Shown: in pieces, positions 18,144 to 29,793 of the stretch | Layout: the number at the start of each line of letters is the position of its first letter | Position numbering within the stretch: the stretch's first letter is position 1 | Source of the DNA: Oligoflexus tunisiensis | GTDB lineage: Bacteria > Bdellovibrionota_B > Oligoflexia > Oligoflexales > Oligoflexaceae | NCBI RefSeq assembly: GCF_001748245.1 | Contig: NZ_BDFO01000001.1 | Location: forward strand, 3,437,208 to 3,501,207 | Length of the DNA stretch: 64,000 nt | Direction: 5' to 3' | Position numbers and translations under genes: made by a program | Notes under the pieces: model-generated | Told to the model about the DNA's origin: nothing | Database searches by the model: none | Seen by the model: only the letters and a program-made list of their open reading frames with translations

Positions 18144-20158
18144 GGTTCCTGCCCGCAATATTTTCGCCCTGCACGGTTTTTGTGCCGCTTCTGGCAGCCT
18201 GCCTTGGACTTGTCCGCCACGGCCACGAGCTGAGTGCCCTCCAGTTCGAGTATTTCCAGGCGCGCGAGCTGAGCCAGGGGTTCGATGGAAGACACGGCGG
18301 TATTCTTGATCTGCAATGTATTGAGCAGGACCTTGGTGCTGAGCGGTTCGAGATCCTTGATCGCGGTCATGTCCACCTGCAGACTGTTCAGTTTATCCAG
18401 AGCTTGAAGAGGGGCGAGGCTGCTGATGCCAGGGTTTTGGCTGACATTCAGTGTCTGAAGATTCTTCAATGTATTCAAACACCCAAGGTCGGTGAGATTG
18501 TTGCGACTTATATTCAAAAGGCTGAGCTGGGTCAGGGAGGCCAGCGGGGCGCAATCATTCATGCTGATGCCCGACGCCGTTAAAAGACGCAGGGAACGCA
18601 GGGACGCGAGGCCCTTCAAATCGACCCGCGGCGCACCATTCAAATTCAGATCCTGAAGATTTTGCAGGTTCACCAGAGGCTCCAGGGAATAGGCCGCACC
18701 GTTGTTTCCTAGATTCAACTTTTCCAGTTTGGTCAGACCGGCGAGCGGCCGCAGATCGCTGAAGCGATTGTCGATCGCAATCAATGAGGTCAGCTGTGTC
18801 AGGCCACTGAGAGGGGCCAGACTTGTGGCATCCAGAGCATCCATGCGAAGCACGCGCAGATTCCTTGCCAGGGTCAACGGCGTCAGATCCGCGAGAGGAT
18901 TGCCCGAGATGTCGAGTTCCACCAGGGCGGGTGTGCTGGCCAAAAAGCTGAGACTCGTCAACGCCCCAAGGGGCACTTCCAGTTTTTCCAGGGATTTCAG
19001 ATTCACCAGAAACTGCCCATCCGACATCAGATTGCCGAGCAGGGTGAGCTGTTTCAATTGCGGCAACTGCCCGAGGATTTCGGGATTGCTGATGGGCGAT
19101 GTGAAAAGGTTCAGGCTCAGGAGACTTTTCATGGGAGTGAGGAAACTGATATCAGCGACGAAGAAGTCGGCGATTTCCAGTGTGTGTAAGCGCGGCAGGC
19201 CTTGCAGGATGGTGTAGTCCAGCAGCGTGCCGCCTTCGTTCGCGATCTCCAGGATTTCCATGCTTTTGGCCTGACTCAGGGCTTCCACGCTTGTAAAAGG
19301 TCCACCCAGGAGGCGCAGTTCCTTGAGTTGTGGCATCAGGGCCAGAAAACTCAGATCGCGGATCAGGGTGCCCTGCAGATCCAAAACCTGAAGCTGGGTC
19401 AGGTTGCGCAGGGCAGTGGGGTCGCTGAGTTCGCGGTTGTTATGCAGGTTGAGATCGGTCAGACCCTTAAGGCCGCTCAGGCTTTCGATACTGACGATCC
19501 TGTTGTTATGGAGACTTGCAAACTGCAAATTTTTCAGCGAAGCGAGGGCTTCAATATTGGAGATTTGATTCTTCGAGGCCTTGAGCAGTTTAAGTTGTGT
19601 CATGCCACGCAGAGGGCTGAGGTCCATGACCTGATTTTCGGAAAAACCGAGTTCCTCAAGTTGCGTCAGGGAATGAAGGGCACTGATATCCATGATCTGG
19701 TTGCCGGACAGATCCAGGAAACGTAGTTTGTTAAGGTTCTGGAGTGCGCGCACATCGACGATGCTGTTGCCACGCAGATCGAGCTTGATCAAAGATTCGG
19801 CGAATTGCAAAAGACTGATATCACGAAGTCCGGTGTCCACCAGATTCAAATCGGTGGTCCCGACCAGGTATAGGTAAAGACCTTCGCAGCTGGTGGCAGC
19901 GGCCTGGGCTTTCAGGACTTGAACGGTATACATGCGTTCGAGGTTCTGTTGATCCTCGCAAAGCTGGGCGAAGGTGAGAAAGGCGTTTTCCGAGCCCGGG
20001 GCCAATGTCTCGGTCGTGATGGAGCCTGCGGGGGAGGCGCTGGCTCCGCCGGCCTGGGCTGCAGCCAGACCGCGATTGGATTGCGTGTTCCGCTGGCAGG
20101 CGCCGAGCAGACTGAGCAATATCCACGCGATAAGCGCATGTAACCCTGGCCTTGGCAT
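18140..20158 (-). CDS. Leucine-rich-repeat (internalin-like) lipoprotein
   Basis: 672 aa from ATG 20158 (a TTG at 20170 is an alternative). Lipobox LLGAC puts it in the envelope. After a region with Cys pairs, residues about 90-650 consist of some two dozen leucine-rich repeats of 21-23 residues of the SDS22/internalin type (LxxLxxLxLxxNxIxDIxxL), e.g. LDLRGNSIVDVRALQNLNKL. Such repeats make a curved protein-binding surface; there is no catalytic domain. It is the first gene of an overlapping pair with the small lipoprotein. Probable role: surface or periplasmic binding of a protein or host/prey ligand, which is inferred from fold alone. Confidence 0.88.
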   Translation of the reverse strand: MPRPGLHALIAWILLSLLGACQRNTQSNRGLAAAQAGGASASPAGSITTETLAPGSENAFLTFAQLCEDQQNLERMYTVQVLKAQAAATSCEGLYLYLVGTTDLNLVDTGLRDISLLQFAESLIKLDLRGNSIVDVRALQNLNKLRFLDLSGNQIMDISALHSLTQLEELGFSENQVMDLSPLRGMTQLKLLKASKNQISNIEALASLKNLQFASLHNNRIVSIESLSGLKGLTDLNLHNNRELSDPTALRNLTQLQVLDLQGTLIRDLSFLALMPQLKELRLLGGPFTSVEALSQAKSMEILEIANEGGTLLDYTILQGLPRLHTLEIADFFVADISFLTPMKSLLSLNLFTSPISNPEILGQLPQLKQLTLLGNLMSDGQFLVNLKSLEKLEVPLGALTSLSFLASTPALVELDISGNPLADLTPLTLARNLRVLRMDALDATSLAPLSGLTQLTSLIAIDNRFSDLRPLAGLTKLEKLNLGNNGAAYSLEPLVNLQNLQDLNLNGAPRVDLKGLASLRSLRLLTASGISMNDCAPLASLTQLSLLNISRNNLTDLGCLNTLKNLQTLNVSQNPGISSLAPLQALDKLNSLQVDMTAIKDLEPLSTKVLLNTLQIKNTAVSSIEPLAQLARLEILELEGTQLVAVADKSKAGCQKRHKNRAGRKYCGQEP

Positions 20159-20281
20159 AGGACTTCGCAACCTCTAAAGTTAAGATCGGCGTATCCTTAC
20201 GTATCGGTTTGGGTTTGATGTTCCTTGAAAAGCAGGGCTTTTCCCCAGTTCCTGCACCGGTTTGGGGTCCGGTATTTTTGT

Positions 20282-22558
20282 TCACCACAGCTCGTATTTG
20301 CTCAAATCCAGGATCCCTGTGTCCCGCTTCTTCCACTGATCCGTGAGGCCCTGAATCCGATCAAAATACGACCAGAAGTCCGGCTGCTGACGGCTGATGC
20401 CATAACGCTGAATCCAAGCCTTGAGGCGGGCAGGATCACTTGCGCGCAGCTGCAGCGTGTCTTTCACAAAAGTCGGGAGATCAGCTTCACGGACCTTCAA
20501 AAAGAAATTGGGAAAGGCTCCATAAACGCCCGGAAGAATTTCCAGGCGATCCTCGGCGGGAATGAGGCGGCCATCCTCACCGAACATGAAGCTGACGTTC
20601 AGATGTTCCTTGTGGTGAATGAGACTGTAAAGCCTATCCTGCGCACCCTGCACGAGCAGAAAACTGATATCGGGCAACGGCGCGAAATGGGCCCCTGGTT
20701 TCTGCAGAAGCTGCTGAAGCGGCTGGTCCTTGGGATGCAGCTTCGGACTGTGCCCCCGAACGTTGGCGTTGAAACGCTCCTTGAGCACATACTGAACGAA
20801 TTCATGTTTGGGGTCCTGCGTGTAATAAGGAATCAAACTGGAGGCCGGCACCCCTCCATAGGGATTCAGATACTTCATCAGCTCCTGAGCGGCAAGTCCA
20901 CGGTACCAGTGCTTCCGCAGACGCACGCGATCCTTTTTAGGCAAAAAGGAGAGAAAGAGATCCTCCGATTCCACTCGCAGATTATCCATGTACATGCGGG
21001 TGGCCGACTGATGGAATACGTTGCCAAAGACATCAAAGCCGGCCACGAGCAGATAATACATGCGTTCAAAGATGGGAAAATCCATCACCCAGATCGTTTT
21101 CGGTGTCCGGCCGAGGGCACCGGTGCTGACCGAGGCATGATCAAAGTGACGAAAGACACTGAGCACAGCCTGGGGGTTGTGCCCGTCACCATCCCAGATG
21201 TCATTCAACTCCAGACCCTTGGGAAAGCTTTCTGCAAAGAGCTTCTGCCGCTGCTGCACGAAATCCAGCTGCGCGGCCTTGTATTTGATATAGAGACTGG
21301 AGAGGGGATTGTTGCGACCTTCCGCCGGCAGAGTGAGATCCTGGGCGGCGCGTTCCAGAAAGCCTGGGCTTTGCGCGGCCAGGTCCTCCCGCGGGGTGAG
21401 GAAGAAGATATAAAAATGTTCGTCGATCACGTTGACTGCAATGGGGCCTTCACAGACCGGGCCTTTGATAAAGGCGCTGACGAAGAACAGCGCGTTATCG
21501 AGCAGAAAGCGATAGCGGCTGGCGGCGGGAATGGCCTGAAAGGCGAGAAAGGGATTGGCTGCCACCCGGTTCTCATAGCTCGGCCAATCCTTGGCCTCCA
21601 GAGTCCAGGGTTCCTCGAAGAAAAGGCTTTGCCACCGATCCCAGGTGGCCTGGTTGAGCGGATAGATCAGGTGATTTTTGAGCGTGATGGTTTCCTCGAC
21701 TTTTTGCAGCCGATAGAAAAAGGAATCGGTGCCCGGATCATCGAACGGCCAGGTGGTGGCGATGATCGAGATCGGTGCGGGAGCCGCAGTGTGGGAGCGC
21801 ACGATACGGTAGAATTCTCCGGGCAGCTCCGGCAACTGCAGATGGCCCAGGAAAAGATGTTCATAGATATAGCGGGCGACCAGGCGATGCTTCAGGTCCG
21901 GCTGGTTCCAAAGTTTTTCCCAGCGCACGAGGACCGCCGGCTTTTGCGGCTGGCTCAGCTTCTGCTGACGCAAGGCCGTGAGCTTCGGATAACCCTGGGC
22001 GAGCCACTGATTCATGATGCGGACTTCATCAGGATTCAGGGGCGGGAAACCATAAGGCATGCCGGCTTCCGGAAATTTTTTCTGGTAGCCTTGCAGTTCC
22101 GTGGTATTGGCCGGGCATTCGTGACTGTTTTTGGAATTGATTTTCACCGGACCCTGATGCGCCAGCCGCTGGGTGACGAGCGCTTCCATCAGGGAGACCT
22201 CATCGGTCTTCGTGCGGGCGACCGGAAAAAAATCCTTCTTCTGCATCCAGTCCAAAGCCGTATGCGCATCCACAAAAAGGCGCGTGGGATCCGCAGCGGT
22301 GATGCGCGTGCCATCATACAGAAGATTTTTCGTGGCGCCACGGCGGACGCCTTCGATGTGCGCGAGATTCAGCTGGCAGGGGGCTGTATAACAGGAATGG
22401 CAGGTTACGCAGCGTTTATCGAGCAGAGGTTTGACGCTTTTGAAGTAGAATTGATCCTGTTCCGTTGAAGAGGTTTCCGGCAGCTGAGTGATCACCGGCG
22501 ATTTGGAGACGGTACAGGCTGCAAGCAGAAAAACGAGAATGAAGCACTGGAACCGCAT
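20282..22558 (-). CDS. cti: Fatty acid cis/trans isomerase, c-type haem lipoprotein
   Basis: 758 aa, the size of Cti proteins. N-terminus MRFQCFILVFLLAAC gives a lipobox at Cys15. The haem c attachment motif CVTCH occupies residues 50-54 just after KPLLDKRC, as in the periplasmic Cti isomerases that convert cis-unsaturated membrane fatty acids to trans forms under solvent or heat stress. The rest has the long conserved Cti body (HECPANTTELQGYQKKFP, MPYGFPPLNPDEV, WVMDFPIFERMYYLLVAGFDV). Many family members have a Sec signal rather than a lipobox. Monocistronic. Confidence 0.88.
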   Translation of the reverse strand: MRFQCFILVFLLAACTVSKSPVITQLPETSSTEQDQFYFKSVKPLLDKRCVTCHSCYTAPCQLNLAHIEGVRRGATKNLLYDGTRITAADPTRLFVDAHTALDWMQKKDFFPVARTKTDEVSLMEALVTQRLAHQGPVKINSKNSHECPANTTELQGYQKKFPEAGMPYGFPPLNPDEVRIMNQWLAQGYPKLTALRQQKLSQPQKPAVLVRWEKLWNQPDLKHRLVARYIYEHLFLGHLQLPELPGEFYRIVRSHTAAPAPISIIATTWPFDDPGTDSFFYRLQKVEETITLKNHLIYPLNQATWDRWQSLFFEEPWTLEAKDWPSYENRVAANPFLAFQAIPAASRYRFLLDNALFFVSAFIKGPVCEGPIAVNVIDEHFYIFFLTPREDLAAQSPGFLERAAQDLTLPAEGRNNPLSSLYIKYKAAQLDFVQQRQKLFAESFPKGLELNDIWDGDGHNPQAVLSVFRHFDHASVSTGALGRTPKTIWVMDFPIFERMYYLLVAGFDVFGNVFHQSATRMYMDNLRVESEDLFLSFLPKKDRVRLRKHWYRGLAAQELMKYLNPYGGVPASSLIPYYTQDPKHEFVQYVLKERFNANVRGHSPKLHPKDQPLQQLLQKPGAHFAPLPDISFLLVQGAQDRLYSLIHHKEHLNVSFMFGEDGRLIPAEDRLEILPGVYGAFPNFFLKVREADLPTFVKDTLQLRASDPARLKAWIQRYGISRQQPDFWSYFDRIQGLTDQWKKRDTGILDLSKYELW

Positions 22559-22640
22559 CAGACCTTGGCCCTCCCTGGGATGACTGAGACTTCCGAACGG
22601 CAGAAATCCCAGGGTTCCAAAGTATCATAATTGCGTGTTT

Positions 22641-22767
22641 TTCGATACCGCGGATGAGCTGGTCACGACGCTGCTTTCGATACCGCGGACGAGTTGGTCA
22701 CGACGCTGCTTTCGATACCGCGGACGAGTTGGTCACGACGCTGCTTTCGATACCGCGGACGAGTTGG

Positions 22768-22780
<13 letters not shown>
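22641..22780. repeat. 35-bp minisatellite, four tandem units
   Basis: Four head-to-tail units of 35 bp start at 22641, 22676, 22711 and 22746. The first differs at two positions and the last at one or two; the middle two are identical. A fifth, degenerate block (22781-22840) carries the same two half-motifs (ACCGCGGACG and TTGGTCACGACGCTG) interrupted by 23 bp that encode the copA C-terminus. On the minus strand the array begins inside copA, whose stop falls in unit four. The period is not a multiple of three, so each unit shifts frame. Confidence 0.95.
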
Positions 22781-24939
<2,159 letters not shown>

Positions 24940-24965
24940 AGGTTCCTCCTTCAAATCACAGAGTC

Positions 24966-24996
24966 ACCATCGGCCTTCCCATCGTGGGAAGGTCAA
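24966..24996 (-). promoter_or_regulatory. CueR-type promoter/operator of copA
   Basis: On the minus strand the -35 TTGACC (24991-24996) and a -10-like GATGGT (24966-24971) are separated by 19 bp, the over-long spacer typical of MerR-family activated promoters. The spacer carries a 19-bp perfect dyad at 24974-24992, CCTTCCCATCGTGGGAAGG, very close to known CueR boxes. It lies 27 bp before the copA start. Confidence 0.9.
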
Positions 24997-25028
24997 GGGA
25001 AAATTTTAACTCCGCGTTATGACGGAGC

Positions 25029-25436
25029 TTATCTGGCCTTGGCAGACCCTTTGCTGGCGAAGTTTTCCAGAATGGGACAGTCGGGGCGTTCATCACCGTG
25101 ACAGTGAAGAGCGAGGTCTTCGAGGGCAGCTTTGATACTTTCAAGCTCTCGAATTTTCGTGTTCAGCGTTTCGATATGTTTCGTCGTGATCGATTTTACG
25201 TCCTCGCTTTTGCGTGATTTATTGCGCCAGAGATTAACCAGTTTCTTGATCTCGGGCAGCGAGAAGCCCAAGCCCCTGGCGTGTTTCACGAAGACGAGAA
25301 TATGCACGTCGTTTTCCGAGTACACGCGATAGCCTGATTCGGTACGTGCGGCTTTTGGGATGATCCCACGTTCTTCGTAATGGCGAATAAATTTTGCATT
25401 TACGCCTGCTGCTTTGGCCGCTTCTCCGATGTTCAT
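25029..25436 (-). CDS. cueR: Cu(I)-responsive MerR-family regulator
   Basis: 135 aa, full length for CueR/HmrR. N-terminal winged helix (MNIGEAAKAAGVNAKFIRHYEERGII), a dimerisation helix (residues about 80-110), and metal-binding loop C112-H-G-D-E-R-P-D-C120, the two cysteines falling at the same numbers as the Cu(I) ligands of E. coli CueR. The tail is short. It sits 89 bp upstream of copA on the same strand and the intervening DNA has its expected binding site, so it should activate copA when cytosolic Cu(I), or Ag/Au, rises. Confidence 0.93.
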   Translation of the reverse strand: MNIGEAAKAAGVNAKFIRHYEERGIIPKAARTESGYRVYSENDVHILVFVKHARGLGFSLPEIKKLVNLWRNKSRKSEDVKSITTKHIETLNTKIRELESIKAALEDLALHCHGDERPDCPILENFASKGSAKAR

Positions 25437-25646
25437 AGCGCGATTCCCTGTCGGCTGCGGGTTTCAGATCACTCATTATGAACATTCCCACGATGGCAAA
25501 GTCAAGTTTGACTTTTTGTCAAACTCGGGGACGTGCTGTGTCCCGAGAGAAGGATTTCTTAAATTATTTTTTTTCTATATCCTGGCGCCTGGTTTTGTAA
25601 ACTGGGACCGCATTTTCACGATAGTCGGCGTAAGAAGGAGTCTTCC

Positions 25647-27257
25647 ATGCAGTTTTCTGTCAGTCAAAGGTCGTATTCAGGCTGGATTGTACCTGGTCTT
25701 TTTCTGGCTCTCTGTAGTCAAAATTCGTTTGCCGCGGGTTTCGCCATCCGCGGACAGAGCGCCAGCTCGATCGGGACCGCAGGGGCATCCGATGTTGCCG
25801 GAACCACGGATATCTCGGCCATGTTCTCGAACCCGGCGGCCATGGGTGTCTTCAAAGGCACAAATATTTCGGTGGGTGCGGCTTATATTATGCCGAACGG
25901 GGAGTTTACAGAGGGCAGGAGAACGGTTGGCGGTTCGGGGATTGAAGCCATCACCGATAGCGATGACGCTAAGAAGAGTGATGACTTCAGCGAGGGTGCT
26001 TTCCTTCCGGCTCTTTATGGAACTTATGAAGTCAATGAGGACTTGACCGCTGGTGCTTCCATTACGGCTCCATTCGGTACGAATACCGATTATGGAAAGG
26101 ATTGGGTGGGTCGTTACCACGGCACGAAAACCGAATTGGAGATGATCAACCTTGACCTCGCCGCGAGTTATCGCGTTATGGAAAACCTGCGTGTAGGTTT
26201 TGGTGTTCAGGTGCAGCATGCGCGGGGGTTGATTGAAGGGGCGAGTAACTATGGGGCGGCACGGGCGCAAGGAATTGCAACCGCTGCAGCCCAGGAAGCC
26301 GCCGGGCTGGTCAGCGCTTACTATACAGCCGCTGCGGCCTATCAGGCTGATCCAACCAACACCACCAAAGGTGCCGCGGCGTCGTCAGCCAACGCTGCGG
26401 TTGAAGCGAATGCAGTGGCCAAGAATTTCAAGACGGCAACCGATGCCGCGATCGCCGGTCAACCTGCAGCCAGCGTTCCGACGATCATTTCCAATACCCT
26501 CACCGCCGCCGGTGCCCAATACGTGGGAGGGCAGGCTATCGCCAATGAGGGCCAGGATGATGTCTACGCTCAGTATGAAGGCAGCGACATCGCCTATGGT
26601 TTCACCTTTGGTGTCCTCTATACGGTGATGCCGGATCTTGACCTCGGCCTTTCTTATCGCTCGCAGGTCGTCCACAAAACGGAAGGTGACTTCAAACTCT
26701 CCGGCGAGACATCGGCGGCTCAGGCCTATGCTGAAACCATAGGATTGAAGCGCACGGCTGACCTGAATTTGCCCACTCCCGATATCATCGGCTTTGGTCT
26801 GAATTACAAAGGCATCGCCGACATGAATGTCTACCTCAGCGCGTCGATGACCCGTTGGTCCAAACTTCGCGACATCAACGTGGTGCCTGAAACGGGAGAC
26901 AATGTTCTGGTCAAGCTGGATTGGGAAGACGTTTGGCACGTGGGTCTGGGTGGCGACTACAAAATCAACGAAAACGTGATCCTGCGCGCCGGTGTTGCCA
27001 GCGACAACTCGCCGACCACCGACACCCTGCGTTCACCGCGGAGTCCTGACGACAACCGTCGCTTCTTCTCGCTCGGCGGTCGTTACCAGACCGAAGGCTG
27101 GAGCGTGGACGCCGGCTTCCTGCACACCCGCTTCCGCGACCCCACTCTGAATCTGAAGGATGACGCCTATCCGGAAGCCGCCGGCCGTGGCGATCTGTCC
27201 GGCAAGTATGAAGTGACCGCGAATACATTCATGGCTCAATACAACCACACCATCTAA
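25647..27257 (+). CDS. FadL/OmpP1/TodX-family outer-membrane transporter
   Basis: 536 aa. Signal peptide ends near FAAG, and the mature protein starts with GFAIRGQSASSIGTAGAS and the NPAAM box, the conserved N-terminal hatch of FadL-like 14-strand barrels (here DISAMFSNPAAMG). A long alanine-rich insertion (about residues 205-310) in the middle is unlike classical FadL and may form an external loop. The C-terminus ends ANTFMAQYNHTI with the usual aromatic/hydrophobic strand pattern. AAGGAG precedes ATG 25647. It should carry long-chain fatty acids or other hydrophobic compounds across the outer membrane. Confidence 0.9.
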   Translation: MQFSVSQRSYSGWIVPGLFLALCSQNSFAAGFAIRGQSASSIGTAGASDVAGTTDISAMFSNPAAMGVFKGTNISVGAAYIMPNGEFTEGRRTVGGSGIEAITDSDDAKKSDDFSEGAFLPALYGTYEVNEDLTAGASITAPFGTNTDYGKDWVGRYHGTKTELEMINLDLAASYRVMENLRVGFGVQVQHARGLIEGASNYGAARAQGIATAAAQEAAGLVSAYYTAAAAYQADPTNTTKGAAASSANAAVEANAVAKNFKTATDAAIAGQPAASVPTIISNTLTAAGAQYVGGQAIANEGQDDVYAQYEGSDIAYGFTFGVLYTVMPDLDLGLSYRSQVVHKTEGDFKLSGETSAAQAYAETIGLKRTADLNLPTPDIIGFGLNYKGIADMNVYLSASMTRWSKLRDINVVPETGDNVLVKLDWEDVWHVGLGGDYKINENVILRAGVASDNSPTTDTLRSPRSPDDNRRFFSLGGRYQTEGWSVDAGFLHTRFRDPTLNLKDDAYPEAAGRGDLSGKYEVTANTFMAQYNHTI

Positions 27258-27262
27258 CAAAA

Positions 27263-27289
27263 AAGCCGCTGGCCCAAAACCAGCGGCTT
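27263..27289. terminator. Bidirectional Rho-independent terminator
   Basis: Perfect 10-bp stem AAGCCGCTGG/CCAGCGGCTT with a 7-nt loop, placed between the convergent FadL gene and the small exported protein gene. The minus strand has a run of six T after the stem. Confidence 0.88.
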
Positions 27290-27309
27290 ATTATCATGAG
27301 GGCGAAGCT

Positions 27310-27696
27310 TCAGATACGATTGATTTTCGTCAGACGCTCTTCAAGAGTCTGAATGCAATCCGTGAGACTCGTGTAAAAATCCCAGTTCAGCTGATACTCA
27401 TTCTCCATAATCCCGGCATAGGTCGAATACCCTGGCACGACGCAGGACACATCAAACGATTGGGTCAGAATACTGGCCTGGACGTCGAGTTCGGTGGAGT
27501 AGGGGTAGCTCATGTTGAAGAAGACCTGCGTGCTGTTGCGTTCTGTATCGAGCGTCACCTTATCAAAGCGGAAGCTGTAATCCCCTTCGCACCAGGTGTC
27601 GCCGCAGATGTTGTCGATGGCTTTCAGGATGGCAGCATTTTCCGTATTTTCGTTGGGGGTGCTGAGCAGGGCAGCCGCGAGTAGAAAAACATGCAT
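27310..27696 (-). CDS. Small exported protein of unknown function
   Basis: 128 aa from ATG 27696 (AAGGAA upstream). Signal peptide MHVFLLAAALLS with cleavage near residue 12-15. The mature part has four cysteines (CGDTWC, SCVV, DCIQ) and a conserved-looking core, GDYSFRFDKVTLDTERNS and MSYPY. The C-terminal 40 residues are helical. Periplasmic or secreted; no family name recognised. Faces the FadL gene across a shared terminator. Confidence 0.7.
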   Translation of the reverse strand: MHVFLLAAALLSTPNENTENAAILKAIDNICGDTWCEGDYSFRFDKVTLDTERNSTQVFFNMSYPYSTELDVQASILTQSFDVSCVVPGYSTYAGIMENEYQLNWDFYTSLTDCIQTLEERLTKINRI

Positions 27697-27815
27697 ATGA
27701 TATTCCTTAGTGCTAATAAATTGAACATCATCCCTAGCATGGCCTGCGGGCCTGGACCAGAACAAAGATCAGATAAGCCGTGTCCCAAAAATTGAAAAAT
27801 CACCCATCAGCGCAA

Positions 27816-28709
27816 TCACGGAAGCTCATGCCCCATACCGGCTTGCAGGATTTCATGCCAGGTTTCAGCGTCGATCCGAAGGGCCGTGTCCTGGAGGATG
27901 GCCAGCAATCTCTGTTCGTTCGTGGTGCCGATAACCGGAACAAGGCCCGCCGGGTGCCGTCTCAGCCAGGCCAGCACGAGCCCTTCGACGCTGCAACCCA
28001 GCTCCGCGGCCCGGGTCAGGAGGAGTCCGCTCAGATCGGAATGATCCCAGAGGCGGCCCGCTCCCAGTGGAGACCAGATCATGGGCCGATAGCGGAGCCG
28101 CTGGGCATGATCGAACGTGCCATCGAAAAAGACGGAAGGACGCAAAGGATGCGCCTCGATTTGATTGGTGGCCAGAGGCTCGGGGCAGCGTGACTGCAGA
28201 AGATCGAACTGGGCCGGCAGGAAGTTGGAAACCCCAAAGGCACGGATTTTTCCCGAGCGCTTGAGCTGGGACACCGCTTCGGCAACCGCATCCGCGTCCA
28301 TCAAAGGATCGGGGCGGTGAATCAACAGCAGATCGATATAATCCGTGCGGAGATTGATGAGGCTCTGGTCCACCGACTGCAGGATGTGAGCCGTGCTGGT
28401 GTCATAGGACTTCACCCGATGATACGGCCGGGACGGGGACACGAGCCGGATTCCACATTTGGTGACGAGTTCCATGCGGTCGCGCAGGGCCGGCGCGAGA
28501 CAGCGGCCAAAGAGTTCCTCGCACTGATAGGAACCATAAATATCCGCGTGATCAAAGGTGGTGATGCCATGCTCCAGACAAAGATTCAGAAGGCGCTGGA
28601 TCGCCGGAACCTGACCATGAAGCGGCGGATTCAAAAGACGCCAGGCTCCATAAACCAGACTCGAAATTTCCAATCCATTGGGATAGAGCGCGACGCGATC
28701 GACAGACAT
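27816..28709 (-). CDS. Aldo/keto reductase, YdhF-like
   Basis: 297 aa NADPH-dependent (alpha/beta)8 barrel oxidoreductase. The catalytic set is visible: D (FDHADIYG), Y in the same ADIYG motif, K (LVTKCGIR) and H (DLLLIHRPDP). IGTTN near the C-terminus binds the cofactor phosphate. Closest named relative by feel is E. coli YdhF. Physiological carbonyl substrate unknown. The methyltransferase gene ends 8 bp upstream on the same strand, so the two are probably one transcript. Confidence 0.9.
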   Translation of the reverse strand: MSVDRVALYPNGLEISSLVYGAWRLLNPPLHGQVPAIQRLLNLCLEHGITTFDHADIYGSYQCEELFGRCLAPALRDRMELVTKCGIRLVSPSRPYHRVKSYDTSTAHILQSVDQSLINLRTDYIDLLLIHRPDPLMDADAVAEAVSQLKRSGKIRAFGVSNFLPAQFDLLQSRCPEPLATNQIEAHPLRPSVFFDGTFDHAQRLRYRPMIWSPLGAGRLWDHSDLSGLLLTRAAELGCSVEGLVLAWLRRHPAGLVPVIGTTNEQRLLAILQDTALRIDAETWHEILQAGMGHELP

Positions 28710-28716
28710 GGGGACC

Positions 28717-29547
28717 TCATGTGAATTGGGGATGCTGGCGAAGTTGGGCGAAATCCGTGGGGCTCATCGGGCAATAGAGGGTGCCCGACTCCCGCAGAGG
28801 ATTCGAATTCTGCGAAGCCGCCACCTGTTTCAACCAGTCCACGGTCAGTGGCTGCTCCAAAAGTTCAAGCTGATTGGAGGCGATGGTGGTCTGATCCTTT
28901 TCGCCGATGCCCACACCGATACCCACATAAAATCCGGCCAAAAGCCAGGTGCTGCGTATCGCCGTGGAGCGCGTGTAGTTGGTCAGAAGGCAGGGGTGAT
29001 CGTCCCGCAGCGCTCGCCGGATTTTTTCAAAATGCTCCAGCGTCCACATCTCAGGATTGCTGGCCGCGGAATAGGGATCATAAAAAATCGCATGCGGGGA
29101 CGGCAGGTCCGGCTTCTCCAGACTCTGGCGGAAATCGGCCTCGTGCAAATACCAAACGACCCGACCGATGGTCACCTGCCCGGTGCGCATCAGCTTTTCA
29201 ATCGCCTGGCGATAGGGCCGGATGTACATCAGATATTCACTGTGATCGCAGGCAAAACGCAAGGGCGCCAGTGTGTGATCAAAGCTGTGCAACTCGACCG
29301 TACCCGGACTCTCGGCCAGCGCCTCCAGGGCCGCCACCGCATTGGCCGCTGCGCCCAGACCGACATCCCAGATCACAAAGGGACTGACGGTGCGACTGCG
29401 GGACGTCAGCCTTTGCTGCTCCACATGCAGGCGCCGCGCTTCCGCTTCAGGCCCGATGACAGGGTGAAAGGTTTCGCGATTGGAAACCAGACGCAGACTG
29501 GTGTGCCCCGACTTCAGCTGAATCAGTTCAAAACCTTCAGAGGCCAT
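28717..29547 (-). CDS. MnmC-like SAM-dependent methyltransferase (DUF752 type)
   Basis: 276 aa from ATG 29547 (GGAAAGGG upstream). Contains the SAM-binding loop WDVGLGAAANAVAALEAL and the MTase_30 signature FYDPYSAASNPEMWT, close to the FYDAFSPxKNPELW element of MnmC, which methylates the wobble uridine side chain of tRNA. The oxidase half of two-domain MnmC is absent, as in stand-alone relatives. Residues further on (LLTNYTRSTAIRSTWLLAGFYVGIGVGIG) match the rest of the fold. tRNA as target is inferred. Operon with the downstream aldo/keto reductase. Confidence 0.8.
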   Translation of the reverse strand: MASEGFELIQLKSGHTSLRLVSNRETFHPVIGPEAEARRLHVEQQRLTSRSRTVSPFVIWDVGLGAAANAVAALEALAESPGTVELHSFDHTLAPLRFACDHSEYLMYIRPYRQAIEKLMRTGQVTIGRVVWYLHEADFRQSLEKPDLPSPHAIFYDPYSAASNPEMWTLEHFEKIRRALRDDHPCLLTNYTRSTAIRSTWLLAGFYVGIGVGIGEKDQTTIASNQLELLEQPLTVDWLKQVAASQNSNPLRESGTLYCPMSPTDFAQLRQHPQFT

Positions 29548-29793
29548 GCCCACCCTTTCCGAAAAACGCAAAACCGATGGGCATACATAGCTCAAAAACG
29601 GCTGAAGTTTAAGAAATATTTACTCAGAAATTTGGCATCGATTCTTTCGAGTGGAAACAATTTCTGTCAGGATAATGCCATGTTGCGGCCAAAACTTAAA
29701 CAAACGGACCAGGCGGTCCAGTGTTTTCTGCACATTGGCCATGGCCTTCGTTTTGCAACTTTTCATGGCAAAAGCAACTGGAGGAAAGCAACA

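Noticed and set aside
28708..29793. Upstream extension of the MaoC-like gene by 362 codons
   Set aside because: It would run antisense through the methyltransferase gene; GGAGGA precedes the internal ATG at 29794 and homology begins there.
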